DNA from: Anaerohabitans sp036788095
GTDB lineage: Bacteria > Zhuqueibacterota > Zhuqueibacteria > Residuimicrobiales > Residuimicrobiaceae
Reading direction: 5' to 3'
Length of the DNA: 15,717 nt
Assembly: GCA_036788095.1 (NCBI GenBank)
Contig: DAIQOA010000100.1
Location: 1 to 15,717, forward strand
Part shown: positions 1 to 7,591 of the stretch, piece after piece
How the letters are laid out: every line of letters starts with the position of its first letter
Numbering within the stretch: position 1 is the stretch's first letter
Notes under the pieces: model-generated
Seen by the model: the letters and a program-made list of their open reading frames with translations, nothing else
What the model was told of the DNA's origin: nothing
Database searches by the model: none
Program-made: the position numbers and the translations under genes

Positions 1-1379
1 CGCTCGCCTCTATTCTCGACGATGAAAAGTTTGACCTGGCCGGCGATGAGGATACGGATATTTTTGATCAATATCGCGAATGGCAGACGTTCCGGGACAA
101 GATCGTATTGGTCGGGGCCTCAGCGGAGGAATTGCAGGACAACAAATACACGCCCTTTTTCGAGTACAACGGCCGGCGGCTCAAAATGCCTGGAGTCGAA
201 ATGCACGCCAATGCGCTGAGCACTTTGCGCAGCGGACGGTTTTTACGCGATCTGCCCGGCTGGATGCAGGCTGTGCTGTTGCTGACCGCCTCACTGCTGT
301 CCGCTTGGCTGGCACTAATCCTGAAACCATTTCGAGCTCTGCCGGCGGTGGTGCTGCTGATCGTCGGTTTTTTCGGTCTGGCGTATGGCCTTTTTGTCCA
401 TGCCCGCTGGGTGACAGATGTAGTCACGCCCATTCTGGCCATCGCCTTTACTTACGTAGGAGGCCTGACCTACCAGACTGTGGTCGAACAAAAGGAAAAA
501 AATCGCATCCGGAAAACGTTTCAGCAATATGTGGCGCCCACGGTGGTGGAAAAAATGCTGAGCACCGGAGAGCTTCCCTCCTACGGCGGCGAGAGGAAAG
601 AACTGACGGTTCTGTTTTCCGATATCCGCAAATTCACCAAGTTTTCCGAATCGCACGAACCGGAGGTGGTGGTTTCGCGGCTGCAGGAGTACCTCAGCGA
701 GATGGTCGATGTGGTTTTCCGCTACAACGGCACGCTGGATAAATTCGTCGGTGATGAATTGATGGCGGTCTACGGCGCGCCCTTTCATTTTCCGGACCAT
801 GCCGAGCGCGCCTGCCGCACCGGGCTGGAGATGGTGGAAACGCTGCGGCAGATTCAAAAACGATGGTCGCAGGACTATAACGAGTATTTCAACATCGGCA
901 TCGGCATCAACACCGGCAAAGTCATTGTCGGCAACCTGGGTTCCAAACAGCTTTTCGATTATACGGTGATTGGGGATGAGGTGAATATCGGCGCCAGGCT
1001 GGAGGGCGCCAACAAGCTGTATGAGACCACCATCCTCATCAGTGAAAACACCTACTCTCACGTCCGCGACACGGCCCGAGTGCGCGAGCTCGATCTCGTC
1101 CGGCTGGTGGGACGCCGACATCCCATCCGAATCTATGAACTGCGCGGCATGACGCCTTTGCCGGACATCGAACAGGATTTACTCATCGATGTCTTTGCTC
1201 AAGGGCTGAACGCCTATCGCCGGCGCTGCTGGGCCGATGCGCTCTACGCCTTCCGGCGCATTCTGCGCTATTTTCCCACCGATGGCCCCGCGCGCATCTA
1301 CACCCAGCGCTGTCTGGACCAGCTGGAGCACCCGGCGCCGGATGATTGGAACGGCGTGTATGACATGGAACATAAATAA
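1..1379 (+). CDS. CHASE2-domain class III adenylate cyclase (5' end outside window)
   Basis: Probably a membrane-bound adenylate cyclase making cAMP from ATP in response to a periplasmic cue sensed by CHASE2. The frame is open from base 3, giving 458 visible residues; the start lies upstream, and the internal TTG at 108 falls inside the conserved CHASE2 end (KIVLVGAS, then PGVEMHANAL). Three hydrophobic segments follow (about residues 87-107, 114-132, 140-158), as is usual after CHASE2. The cyclase domain starts near residue 200. It keeps both metal aspartates (D207 in FSDI, D251 in FVGDE), the purine-reading lysine K247, and the transition-state pair N328 and R332 in VNIGAR. Thr321 stands where class IIIa enzymes have Asp, which points to class IIIb. 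The last 60 residues form a TPR-like tail common in these cyclases. All catalytic residues are present, so it should be active; the ligand is unknown. A small ORF follows after 11 nt. Confidence 0.93.
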   Translation, partial: LASILDDEKFDLAGDEDTDIFDQYREWQTFRDKIVLVGASAEELQDNKYTPFFEYNGRRLKMPGVEMHANALSTLRSGRFLRDLPGWMQAVLLLTASLLSAWLALILKPFRALPAVVLLIVGFFGLAYGLFVHARWVTDVVTPILAIAFTYVGGLTYQTVVEQKEKNRIRKTFQQYVAPTVVEKMLSTGELPSYGGERKELTVLFSDIRKFTKFSESHEPEVVVSRLQEYLSEMVDVVFRYNGTLDKFVGDELMAVYGAPFHFPDHAERACRTGLEMVETLRQIQKRWSQDYNEYFNIGIGINTGKVIVGNLGSKQLFDYTVIGDEVNIGARLEGANKLYETTILISENTYSHVRDTARVRELDLVRLVGRRHPIRIYELRGMTPLPDIEQDLLIDVFAQGLNAYRRRCWADALYAFRRILRYFPTDGPARIYTQRCLDQLEHPAPDDWNGVYDMEHK

Positions 1380-1380
1380 A

Positions 1381-1386
1381 AGGAGG
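1381..1386 (+). promoter_or_regulatory. Shine-Dalgarno that fixes a GTG start
   Basis: AGGAGG lies directly after the cyclase stop codon and 4 nt before GTG at 1391. An ATG overlaps this site at 1389, but it opens a different frame, so the ribosome site and the long open frame together favour the GTG. Confidence 0.6.
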
Positions 1387-1390
1387 AAAT

Positions 1391-1573
1391 GTGGAAGACA
1401 GGGAAGCAACCCCTTCTGGGCCGGTGATCGGCGAATACAAAGGTAACCCGGTGATCACCCTCAATCCGGGAGAACGGTTTCCTTTCACCTTTGGCGTTTC
1501 CAAAGCCCGGCTGATCCTGCAGCACTTGGAGGACATTCGAGCATTCATCGACAAGTACGGTGAAAAAAAGTAA
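1391..1573 (+). CDS. Small conserved-looking hypothetical protein, 60 aa
   Basis: A 60-residue soluble protein with no signal peptide, no membrane segment and no cysteine. I cannot assign it to a named family. The N-terminal 15 residues look flexible. The rest reads as a compact fold: a short strand region (YKGNPVITL), a turn containing GERFPFTFG, and a C-terminal amphipathic helix (KARLILQHLEDIRAFIDKYG). It starts at GTG with a strong AGGAGG, sits 11 nt behind the cyclase gene and ends just before a terminator, so it is almost certainly co-transcribed with the cyclase. A role as an accessory or effector of the cyclase is possible but rests only on position. The start codon is well supported; the function is unknown. 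Confidence 0.75.
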   Translation: MEDREATPSGPVIGEYKGNPVITLNPGERFPFTFGVSKARLILQHLEDIRAFIDKYGEKK

Positions 1574-1586
1574 CCGGCTCATCAAC

Positions 1587-1619
1587 AAAAAAGCCGTGTA
1601 GAATCTACACGGCTTTTTT
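1587..1619. terminator. Bidirectional rho-independent terminator
   Basis: An almost perfect palindrome centred on base 1603: six A, GCCGTGTAGA, one A, then TCTACACGGC and six T. It folds into a strong GC-containing hairpin with a U-run on either strand. It lies between the convergent genes ending at 1573 (+) and 1632 (-), so it can end both transcripts. Confidence 0.93.
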
Positions 1620-1631
1620 GTTCACATCGGT

Positions 1632-2900
1632 CTATCCGATTCGCTGCAGCCAACTTTTGGCCTTTTCGATATATTCACTGTCCGGATAATCATCGATGAC
1701 GCCCTGAAAATAGCTTCGCGCTTTGCCGGTGTCATGCAGATTGTAGTAGCAGCGGCCCAGCATCAACGTCGCATCATCCCGCTTGAGCGAGTTCGGCCAA
1801 TTGAAAACACCCTGAAAAACTTCCGAAGCCTGGGCGTAATCCTGCAGCCCGAAATGGCATTCTCCAATCCAATAATGACAGTTGCTGACCAGCGGATGAT
1901 CCGGATACTTGGCTTTCAAGGCCGAGAACATTGTAATCGCTTCACGATAGCGTCTGGCGTAGAACAACCGCAACGCTTCCTCGTAACTGAGGCTGAATTC
2001 ACCGACCGAAACCTGCTCGGTCGTTCCACCCCTTTCCAACGTCGTTTCAAGATCGACGATGCGTTTGTTCTTCATATCCAACGCTGATCGCAGATCCTCC
2101 AGCTCTTTTTCCTTGTTGTCGATGAGCTGGTACAGTTCGTCCACTCGTGATTTCAACCGCACGTAGGATTCCATGGACATATCCGCATCGCCGGCTTCGA
2201 GCTTGTCGAGCTTGGCCTCAAATTTGGACATCTTTTCACTGTTCTCGGGAAGGGAGGCGTCCTCCAGTTGCTGCGCGATCAGGTCCTCTTCCGAGGGTTG
2301 CGCCTTTTTCAGCCGGTTGCCCAAATAATAGGTAAAGCCGATACGGGCGTTGAGATAGCCGTCCTTGGCCTTGCCCAGTTCAGCACCGTCGAGCAGATCG
2401 GTCGGGGTATGGCGATAATCGGCGAAAAGATTGACCGCGAATTGAGGCGCAGTCAAAATCTCCATGCCTCCGCCGACGATGATGGCGTTGCTGCTGAACC
2501 GTTCACCGTCGTTGGCCATGCCAATGGCCCAAGGTTTATCCGCAGTGTACTCGAAATTGTACAGGCTGGCGCCCACCGTCAAATAGGGCCGAATCCGGCC
2601 GGTTTTAACCAGACTCAGGTTCGCTTTGATATCCCCGGTGATCATCTTGGTCTGATAGGTGTAATAACTTAGACCGTCGCTGAGCACGCCGCCGCCGACA
2701 GAGAGCGACAACGTCAGATAATCGCTGGCCAGAAAGCGCACCATCACTTCTCCCGCTGGTGCAATGCCGGTATGCAAGACATCACAATAGGGCTTTTGAA
2801 CGCCGGCGTTCAGCCCAATGCCCAACTTGGAATCACCCGATGCAGCCGACTGCATGAAAAGCAAGCTGCTCAAAAATAGAACAACTGACGTTCTCCTCAT
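1632..2900 (-). CDS. Secreted beta-barrel / coiled-coil / YbgF(CpoB)-like TPR fusion protein
   Basis: Likely an outer-membrane or periplasmic protein of 422 residues. I chose the ATG at 2898-2900 because it begins directly with a classical signal peptide (MRRTSVVLFLSSLLF...SAASG). The frame extends to another ATG at 2948, but the extra 16 residues are not signal-like. After cleavage come three parts: about residues 25-194 with alternating hydrophobic/glycine strands, like a small OmpA/OmpW-type barrel (ending TYYLGNRL); a charged coiled coil at about 221-290; and about 305-422 with three TPR-like repeats (EALRLFYARRYREAITMF and on), closely resembling the C-terminal domain of YbgF/CpoB of the Tol-Pal system. 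Standard YbgF has the coiled coil and TPRs but no barrel. No tol or pal genes are in view. It stands alone, facing the terminator at 1587-1619. Its exact role is inferred as envelope structure or constriction. Confidence 0.88.
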   Translation of the reverse strand: MRRTSVVLFLSSLLFMQSAASGDSKLGIGLNAGVQKPYCDVLHTGIAPAGEVMVRFLASDYLTLSLSVGGGVLSDGLSYYTYQTKMITGDIKANLSLVKTGRIRPYLTVGASLYNFEYTADKPWAIGMANDGERFSSNAIIVGGGMEILTAPQFAVNLFADYRHTPTDLLDGAELGKAKDGYLNARIGFTYYLGNRLKKAQPSEEDLIAQQLEDASLPENSEKMSKFEAKLDKLEAGDADMSMESYVRLKSRVDELYQLIDNKEKELEDLRSALDMKNKRIVDLETTLERGGTTEQVSVGEFSLSYEEALRLFYARRYREAITMFSALKAKYPDHPLVSNCHYWIGECHFGLQDYAQASEVFQGVFNWPNSLKRDDATLMLGRCYYNLHDTGKARSYFQGVIDDYPDSEYIEKAKSWLQRIG

Positions 2901-2948
2901 AGGACCTTTTCCCCTATCACAAGGATAAAAGTGGGATAAAAAGCTCAT

Positions 2949-3282
2949 TTTCTTCGATGCCCTATAGAATTAATTACTCTTCCAAACTGCATTGCATGCA
3001 ATATTGATGCCATGAGCTATATTTTGCCACGCAGAGAACAGGCAGATACAAAAATTTGTTTAAATTAGATTTAAAAAACGCAAAAAAACAGCACCCCGAC
3101 TGAAGAATTCCCTGCTTGACCAGACAGATGCACAATTATCCCGCAAATGTTTCGAAAAAGTACACACAGTGAAAAGAGGCCGCCGGACGCATCCTGACCT
3201 GATGACAGCGTATAACTGTCACAAGTTAAAGATAAAAAAGTGCTTTGTCAAGTGCTTTTTGTTTAATTATTGAACAGTTAGG
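2949..3282. other. AT-rich gene-free intergenic region with short palindromes
   Basis: This 334-base stretch separates the end of the long minus-strand gene series from the barrel/TPR gene and is clearly richer in A/T than its surroundings. I see no convincing ORF, tRNA or other RNA gene. It holds a perfect 12-base palindrome ATTGCATGCAAT (2991-3002), an inverted repeat TTTAAAT-TAG-ATTTAAA (3059-3075), and TGACAG/CTGTCA arms around 7 nt (3203-3221). The promoter of the minus-strand gene at 2900 should lie here, but I could not find a clear -35/-10 pair on that strand. Confidence 0.6.
3235..3260 (-). terminator. Weak candidate terminator for the minus-strand operon
   Basis: AAAAAG and CTTTTT arms (3235-3240 and 3255-3260) lie about 25 bases past the metalloprotease stop. 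As minus-strand RNA the stem has a two-base internal mismatch and would be followed by a U-run. As plus-strand RNA the same bases pair with two G-U wobbles. The position fits an operon end, but the structure is weak. Confidence 0.3.
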
Positions 3283-4998
3283 TCAACGGAGGAGAGCAAA
3301 CTTGCAATATTCCTGCCAGGCGGATGTTTTCAACAGGCAGAGATAAATGCCGGCTGCAGCAGGCTGCCCATGGTCATTCCGTCCATCCCAGCGGCAGGTG
3401 TTCCACCCCCGGGCGCAGGGCCCCAGTGATTCAAAGCGGACAGGCGTTCCCTGTTCGGTGAGAATATACATCTGCACCTCCTCCGCCGCTGTGCTGATCT
3501 GATATTCAAATACGATCTCTTTGGCCGGTTCCCAGAAAAATGGATTGGGATACACCAGATCGATCTTGGAGGCAAGGGCTCCCGGCTCTCCCAGATTGAG
3601 GTTGATCTGAAAAGTCAGCTGTTGAGCAGAGGCATAGGGCGATTGCAGGGATAGGGGCAGTATCCAGAGATCCGACATTCCCGCCACAGTGGCCACCGAC
3701 TGCTGCACTTGGCCGGCGGTCACCTCCACCGTGTGCTGTTGGCGGATGTCATAAGCATAGGCGCATAAAGCCTGATAGGGGTCGGAAAAAGCCGGTGAGA
3801 TGACCAGCCGGTTTCCGGGAGTTTGCGGATGAATGCGCAGGTACTTGCAGCCGAGCGATGCCAGGCTGCCGTTGAGCGTCAATTGCGTATCGAAATCCAA
3901 GGCCTGGCTGACCGTCACTTCGGGATAGTGATCCCCCTCAGGATAAAAGTGAACGGTGTCCGCCCGGCTTCCGGTATAACAATTCCAGATGGCAAACTGT
4001 CCCAGCTCGTTGTTAAAATTGCTGCCTAGAGGCAAAAGGGCGTTATTGATAGCCTCCAACGGGTCGGCGCTCTTCATCTGCTCCCAGAGCATCGGCAACA
4101 AAGCGGTAGTAAATTTTTTCTTCAACATGTGAAAAAAGACAGCAAGTCCGTACTCATGAGAGCCGTCGAAATGGATGAACGATAGTTCCGGATTTTTAAA
4201 AAACCGGGCAAGGTAATGAAAATAATCGTTCACCTCTGGAAAGACTAAATCCTCCATCAAAGTGGCGGTGGCTTCATAAAAATAGGCGGAGGGGTGTTCG
4301 GTGGTGTGATAGCAGCGATAGCCGAATTGAACCAGGTGAAAAAACTCGTGTGCAGCGGTGACGCGCATCGCGTCCAGCCCCTTGGTCGGGGTATGGGTGA
4401 AATCATTATCCATGGTCATCCACCCTGTGTAATCCGGTTGCGGGGTCTCCGGCACCTCCTGCTCCGGAGTGGTGGCGCCATAATCACCGAGCTGCTGGAC
4501 ATAGACGTCGTATTCAAGTCCATCGACGCCGTAGTCAGGGGGCGGCGGTGCAAAGCCCAATTGACCGATTTCCACCTCATAGGCATAATCAAAGGCCTGT
4601 GCCGCCTCCTGGATATACTCCGACGAGGCCGCATCAAGGCCTGAATCGGTGTAGTGAATCCTGAACCGGCCGGAGGGACTGACCAGCGATAAGGGCAGCG
4701 CCGGCCGCTGGAACAATGGCTGCAGCAGCACTCGTTCATCGTCCGTAGCGGAGGAAAGCAGCGACAGCGCTTCGGCTTTGAGAGAGGTGGCGATGCGGGT
4801 GACCGGACGCCTGTCCGCGCGATACGGCTCCGGCAGGGCATTGGCGTCGCGCAGAGCGGTCCACTGGTGAAACAGGCGTTCTGCCTGAGACAGCTTGCCC
4901 CGCCGCCAATCCTCCTGAATATGCTCAAGCACGTCCTGTTCCGCTCCCATCAGGCAACTGAGGGAGATCAGCGCCAGGCCTGCGATCCTCATCAACAT
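3283..4998 (-). CDS. Secreted zinc metalloprotease (MXAN_6640-like) with C-terminal FlgD-like Ig module
   Basis: A 571-residue exported putative peptidase. The N-terminus (MLMRIAGLALISLSCLMGA) is a signal peptide; a Cys at 15 does not sit in a good lipobox. The catalytic region carries HEFFH at 217-221 within AAHEFFHLVQFGY, and a downstream YEATATLMED (about 241-250) whose Glu is the likely third zinc ligand, as in gluzincin-type enzymes. This HEFFH plus EATAT arrangement recalls the family annotated as MXAN_6640 putative metalloprotease. The last 95 residues form a FlgD-like Ig fold (YPNPF, WDGRNDHG, AAGIYL), a C-terminal module typical of secreted FCB-group proteins. The start is 2 nt after the der stop; a second ATG lies 6 nt inside. 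It is the last gene of the der cluster, so translational coupling is likely. Substrate unknown. Confidence 0.87.
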   Translation of the reverse strand: MLMRIAGLALISLSCLMGAEQDVLEHIQEDWRRGKLSQAERLFHQWTALRDANALPEPYRADRRPVTRIATSLKAEALSLLSSATDDERVLLQPLFQRPALPLSLVSPSGRFRIHYTDSGLDAASSEYIQEAAQAFDYAYEVEIGQLGFAPPPPDYGVDGLEYDVYVQQLGDYGATTPEQEVPETPQPDYTGWMTMDNDFTHTPTKGLDAMRVTAAHEFFHLVQFGYRCYHTTEHPSAYFYEATATLMEDLVFPEVNDYFHYLARFFKNPELSFIHFDGSHEYGLAVFFHMLKKKFTTALLPMLWEQMKSADPLEAINNALLPLGSNFNNELGQFAIWNCYTGSRADTVHFYPEGDHYPEVTVSQALDFDTQLTLNGSLASLGCKYLRIHPQTPGNRLVISPAFSDPYQALCAYAYDIRQQHTVEVTAGQVQQSVATVAGMSDLWILPLSLQSPYASAQQLTFQINLNLGEPGALASKIDLVYPNPFFWEPAKEIVFEYQISTAAEEVQMYILTEQGTPVRFESLGPCARGWNTCRWDGRNDHGQPAAAGIYLCLLKTSAWQEYCKFALLR

Positions 4999-5000
4999 GG

Positions 5001-6323
5001 TCAGTTCTTTTTGCGAAAGACAAAACGGATGGGAACTCCGGAAAAGCCGAATTGGGCACGAAGCCTGTTTTCCAGATAGTTACGATAGTTTTTCGGCACG
5101 CCGCGAGGTTCATTGGTGAAAAAACTGAATAGAGGCGGCTTTCTTTTCAGCTGAGTGACGTAATTGATCTTGACCCACTTGTCGCCATAGGCCGGGGGAT
5201 GGTTCTCGGCGATAGCGTCCTCAAGGAATCGATTCAGATCGGATGTTTTGATCTGCCGATGCAGTTCCTGGTAAACCAGCAGGCTGGTATCCAGCACTTT
5301 AAAAATACGCTGGTGCGTCATGGCGGAGATGAACAGAATGGGGATAAAGGATAATTCATGGACCGCCTCCGCCAGATTTTGGCGAAAGGCCTGCGCGGTG
5401 AGGGTGTCCTTTTCGATCAAATCCCATTTGTTGACAGCGACCACGATGCCGGTCCCGGCTTCAACCGCGGCCTCGATGATCTTTTTATCCTGGTCCGACA
5501 GGGGCTGCGTGGCATCGAGCAGAATCACCGACACATCCGAGCGGCGTATGGCGTTGTGGGTGCGCACGGTGCTGAAATATTCGACGTCCTCATGCACGCG
5601 CGCCTTGCGACGCAGGCCGGCGGTGTCGATAAGGATGAACTCCTGTTCCTGATAGCGCAGGCGGGTGTCAATGGCGTCGCGGGTGGTGCCCGGCACATCG
5701 GTGACGATCTGCTTTTCTTCGCCGAGCAGGGCATTGATGAGCGAGGATTTGCCGACATTGGGCTTGCCGATGATCGCCAGTTTAACCGCCCCGTCCTCCG
5801 CCTCCGGGCTGACAACGCCGGACGGCAGCTGAGCGACCAGAGCATCTAAAAAATCTCCGATCATGCGACCGCTGATGGCAGAGACGGGAATCGGTTCGCC
5901 CAAACCCAGTTTGTAGAACTCGCCCAGATCATAGCCGCGCAGCTCGTTGTCAATTTTATTCACCGCCAGCAGCACCGGCGTTTTGGCCTTTTGCAGCATG
6001 CGCGCGATATCCAGGTCGATATCCGTGACGCCGGTGGTGCCGTCGACCACCAGCACGACGGCGTCCGCTTCAGCGACGGCAAAATGAACCTGCCGCCGAA
6101 TGGCTTCCTCAAAAACATCGTCGCTGCCGGAGACGTAGCCGCCGGTATCGACCAGATCGAACGCCACGCCGGTCCAATCCGCGGTCTCGTATTTGCGATC
6201 GCGGGTGACGCCGGGCTGATCATCGACGATCGCCTCGCGCTTGCGGATGACACGGTTGAACAAAGTGGATTTGCCGACATTGGGCCGGCCGATGATGGCG
6301 ACGACAGATCTTTTCTTTTTCAT
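5001..6323 (-). CDS. der: Ribosome biogenesis GTPase Der (EngA)
   Basis: Der is an essential double GTPase that binds the 50S subunit and supports its late assembly. At 440 residues the length is normal. The first G domain has GRPNVGKS at 12-19, DTGG at 59-62 and NKID at 122-125. The second has GKPNVGKS at 186-193, DTAG at 233-236 and NKWD at 298-301. The C-terminal KH-like domain spans about 355-440 and ends in a basic tail (RFVFRKKN). All nucleotide-binding motifs are intact. The ATG at 6321-6323 overlaps the stop of the upstream radical SAM gene in an ATGA arrangement, so the start is secure and translation is probably coupled. Downstream, the metalloprotease gene begins 2 nt after the stop. 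Identification is certain from motifs and length. Confidence 0.98.
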   Translation of the reverse strand: MKKKRSVVAIIGRPNVGKSTLFNRVIRKREAIVDDQPGVTRDRKYETADWTGVAFDLVDTGGYVSGSDDVFEEAIRRQVHFAVAEADAVVLVVDGTTGVTDIDLDIARMLQKAKTPVLLAVNKIDNELRGYDLGEFYKLGLGEPIPVSAISGRMIGDFLDALVAQLPSGVVSPEAEDGAVKLAIIGKPNVGKSSLINALLGEEKQIVTDVPGTTRDAIDTRLRYQEQEFILIDTAGLRRKARVHEDVEYFSTVRTHNAIRRSDVSVILLDATQPLSDQDKKIIEAAVEAGTGIVVAVNKWDLIEKDTLTAQAFRQNLAEAVHELSFIPILFISAMTHQRIFKVLDTSLLVYQELHRQIKTSDLNRFLEDAIAENHPPAYGDKWVKINYVTQLKRKPPLFSFFTNEPRGVPKNYRNYLENRLRAQFGFSGVPIRFVFRKKN

Positions 6324-7591
6324 AACACCTTGAATAGTTGCAGGAGGTTCGACGGCTGGTAAACGCGCACGCCGAGGGTTTGTTCCAGTTGTTGCGGCGT
6401 CCAGTCATCCAGAAAGAGGCCGTCGTGATTCAGACAATTGGGCGGCAAAACCACCAGATCGCCGTTGTGATGCCCTCTCAGTTGTCGGGCGATGTCCTGC
6501 CCGGTAAGCAAACCGGAGACCGTCACCCGGAGTCCGAAAAAGCGGTTGGCCACCGCCTGCAGCTTCACCTGCAGGCCGGAGACGGCCTGCAGAGGCGGAA
6601 GCACATGCTGCCGCAACAGGGGTTCGGCGGACCGGCCGGTGACCAGCGTGATCCGCTTGGCGTGAACGCGTTTGGGAAAGTAACGCGCCTGCCGCTTGAC
6701 CGTATCGATCAGATCGCGGCACATGCCGACGCCGTTCTCGATCTGGCTGAAATCCTCATAGCGCACTCGAGGCGGGATCAGCGCCCGGGCGCGAAGGTAA
6801 AACTCATCGGCCGCATACACCCAGTAACAATCCAGATCGCGCTTGCACGCATGTGCGTGCTTCTCAATGATCCGCAGCGTCTGCCTGGCTAGAAGAGGTG
6901 AAACCGGCGGCAGGTCGGTCAGTCCGCGGCGATGGCGGGTCAGACCCAGCGGCACCACAGCGACGGACTGCAGGCCAGGATAAAAGGCGTTCAGGCGCTG
7001 CAGCGTGTCCTCCAGCACCGAACCATCATTGTATCCGGGACAGAGCACAATCTGCGCATGCACTTCGATGCCCTGGTCGGTCAAAAAGCGGATCTTTTCG
7101 ATCAGGCGATCATCGCGTCGGACGCCCAGCATGCGTCGGCGCACCTCCGGATCCACCGCATGGATGGAAACGTAGATGGGCGACAAACGCTGTTCGACGA
7201 TTCGATGCAAGTCCTGGCGGGAGACGTTGGTCAGCGTGACATAATTGCCGTATAAAAACGAGAGCCGGTAATCCTCATCTTTGAAATACAGCAAAGGGCG
7301 CAGACCGCCTGGATTTTGATCGATAAAGCAAAAGACACAGCGGTTGCCGCAATGCCGGTATTTCATGCCCTGAAATTCTACCCCAAAGGATCCTTCCCAG
7401 GTGCGCCGCAGCGACCGGCTGAAAATCCGCGCGCCGCGCTGAATCACCAGGCGCAGCCGGGCATCGGCCGAATAAAATTGAAAATCGATCTCATCCTGAA
7501 TCGGATGACCGTTGATCTCCAAAAGCTCGTCGCCCGGTTGCAGCGCAAGATCGGCGGCAGGCGACTGTTTTTCAACGCGAATAATTTTCAT
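6320..7591 (-). CDS. PDZ / radical SAM protein of the DUF512 family
   Basis: A 423-residue cytoplasmic iron-sulfur protein of unknown reaction. The first 55 or so residues form a PDZ-like fold (PAADLALQPGDELLEINGHPI). A cysteine cluster CGNRCVFCF follows, with C81, C85 and C88 as Cx3Cx2C, the signature that binds the 4Fe-4S cluster and S-adenosylmethionine in radical SAM enzymes. The barrel continues with conserved stretches (YGNYVTLTN, SIHAVDPEVR, HAQIVLCPGYNDG), and the C-terminal half corresponds to DUF512. This architecture is known from Firmicutes and Cyanobacteria, often beside der, but no substrate is established. The gene overlaps der by 4 nt at its 3' end and the AI-2E gene by 20 nt at its 5' end. 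ATG at 7591 begins right at the PDZ domain, so the start is credible. Confidence 0.93.
   Translation of the reverse strand: MKIIRVEKQSPAADLALQPGDELLEINGHPIQDEIDFQFYSADARLRLVIQRGARIFSRSLRRTWEGSFGVEFQGMKYRHCGNRCVFCFIDQNPGGLRPLLYFKDEDYRLSFLYGNYVTLTNVSRQDLHRIVEQRLSPIYVSIHAVDPEVRRRMLGVRRDDRLIEKIRFLTDQGIEVHAQIVLCPGYNDGSVLEDTLQRLNAFYPGLQSVAVVPLGLTRHRRGLTDLPPVSPLLARQTLRIIEKHAHACKRDLDCYWVYAADEFYLRARALIPPRVRYEDFSQIENGVGMCRDLIDTVKRQARYFPKRVHAKRITLVTGRSAEPLLRQHVLPPLQAVSGLQVKLQAVANRFFGLRVTVSGLLTGQDIARQLRGHHNGDLVVLPPNCLNHDGLFLDDWTPQQLEQTLGVRVYQPSNLLQLFKVL

Noticed and set aside
315..1121. A 268-codon minus-strand frame opposite the cyclase
   Set aside because: It covers the catalytic domain of an intact cyclase in antisense and has no domain of its own.
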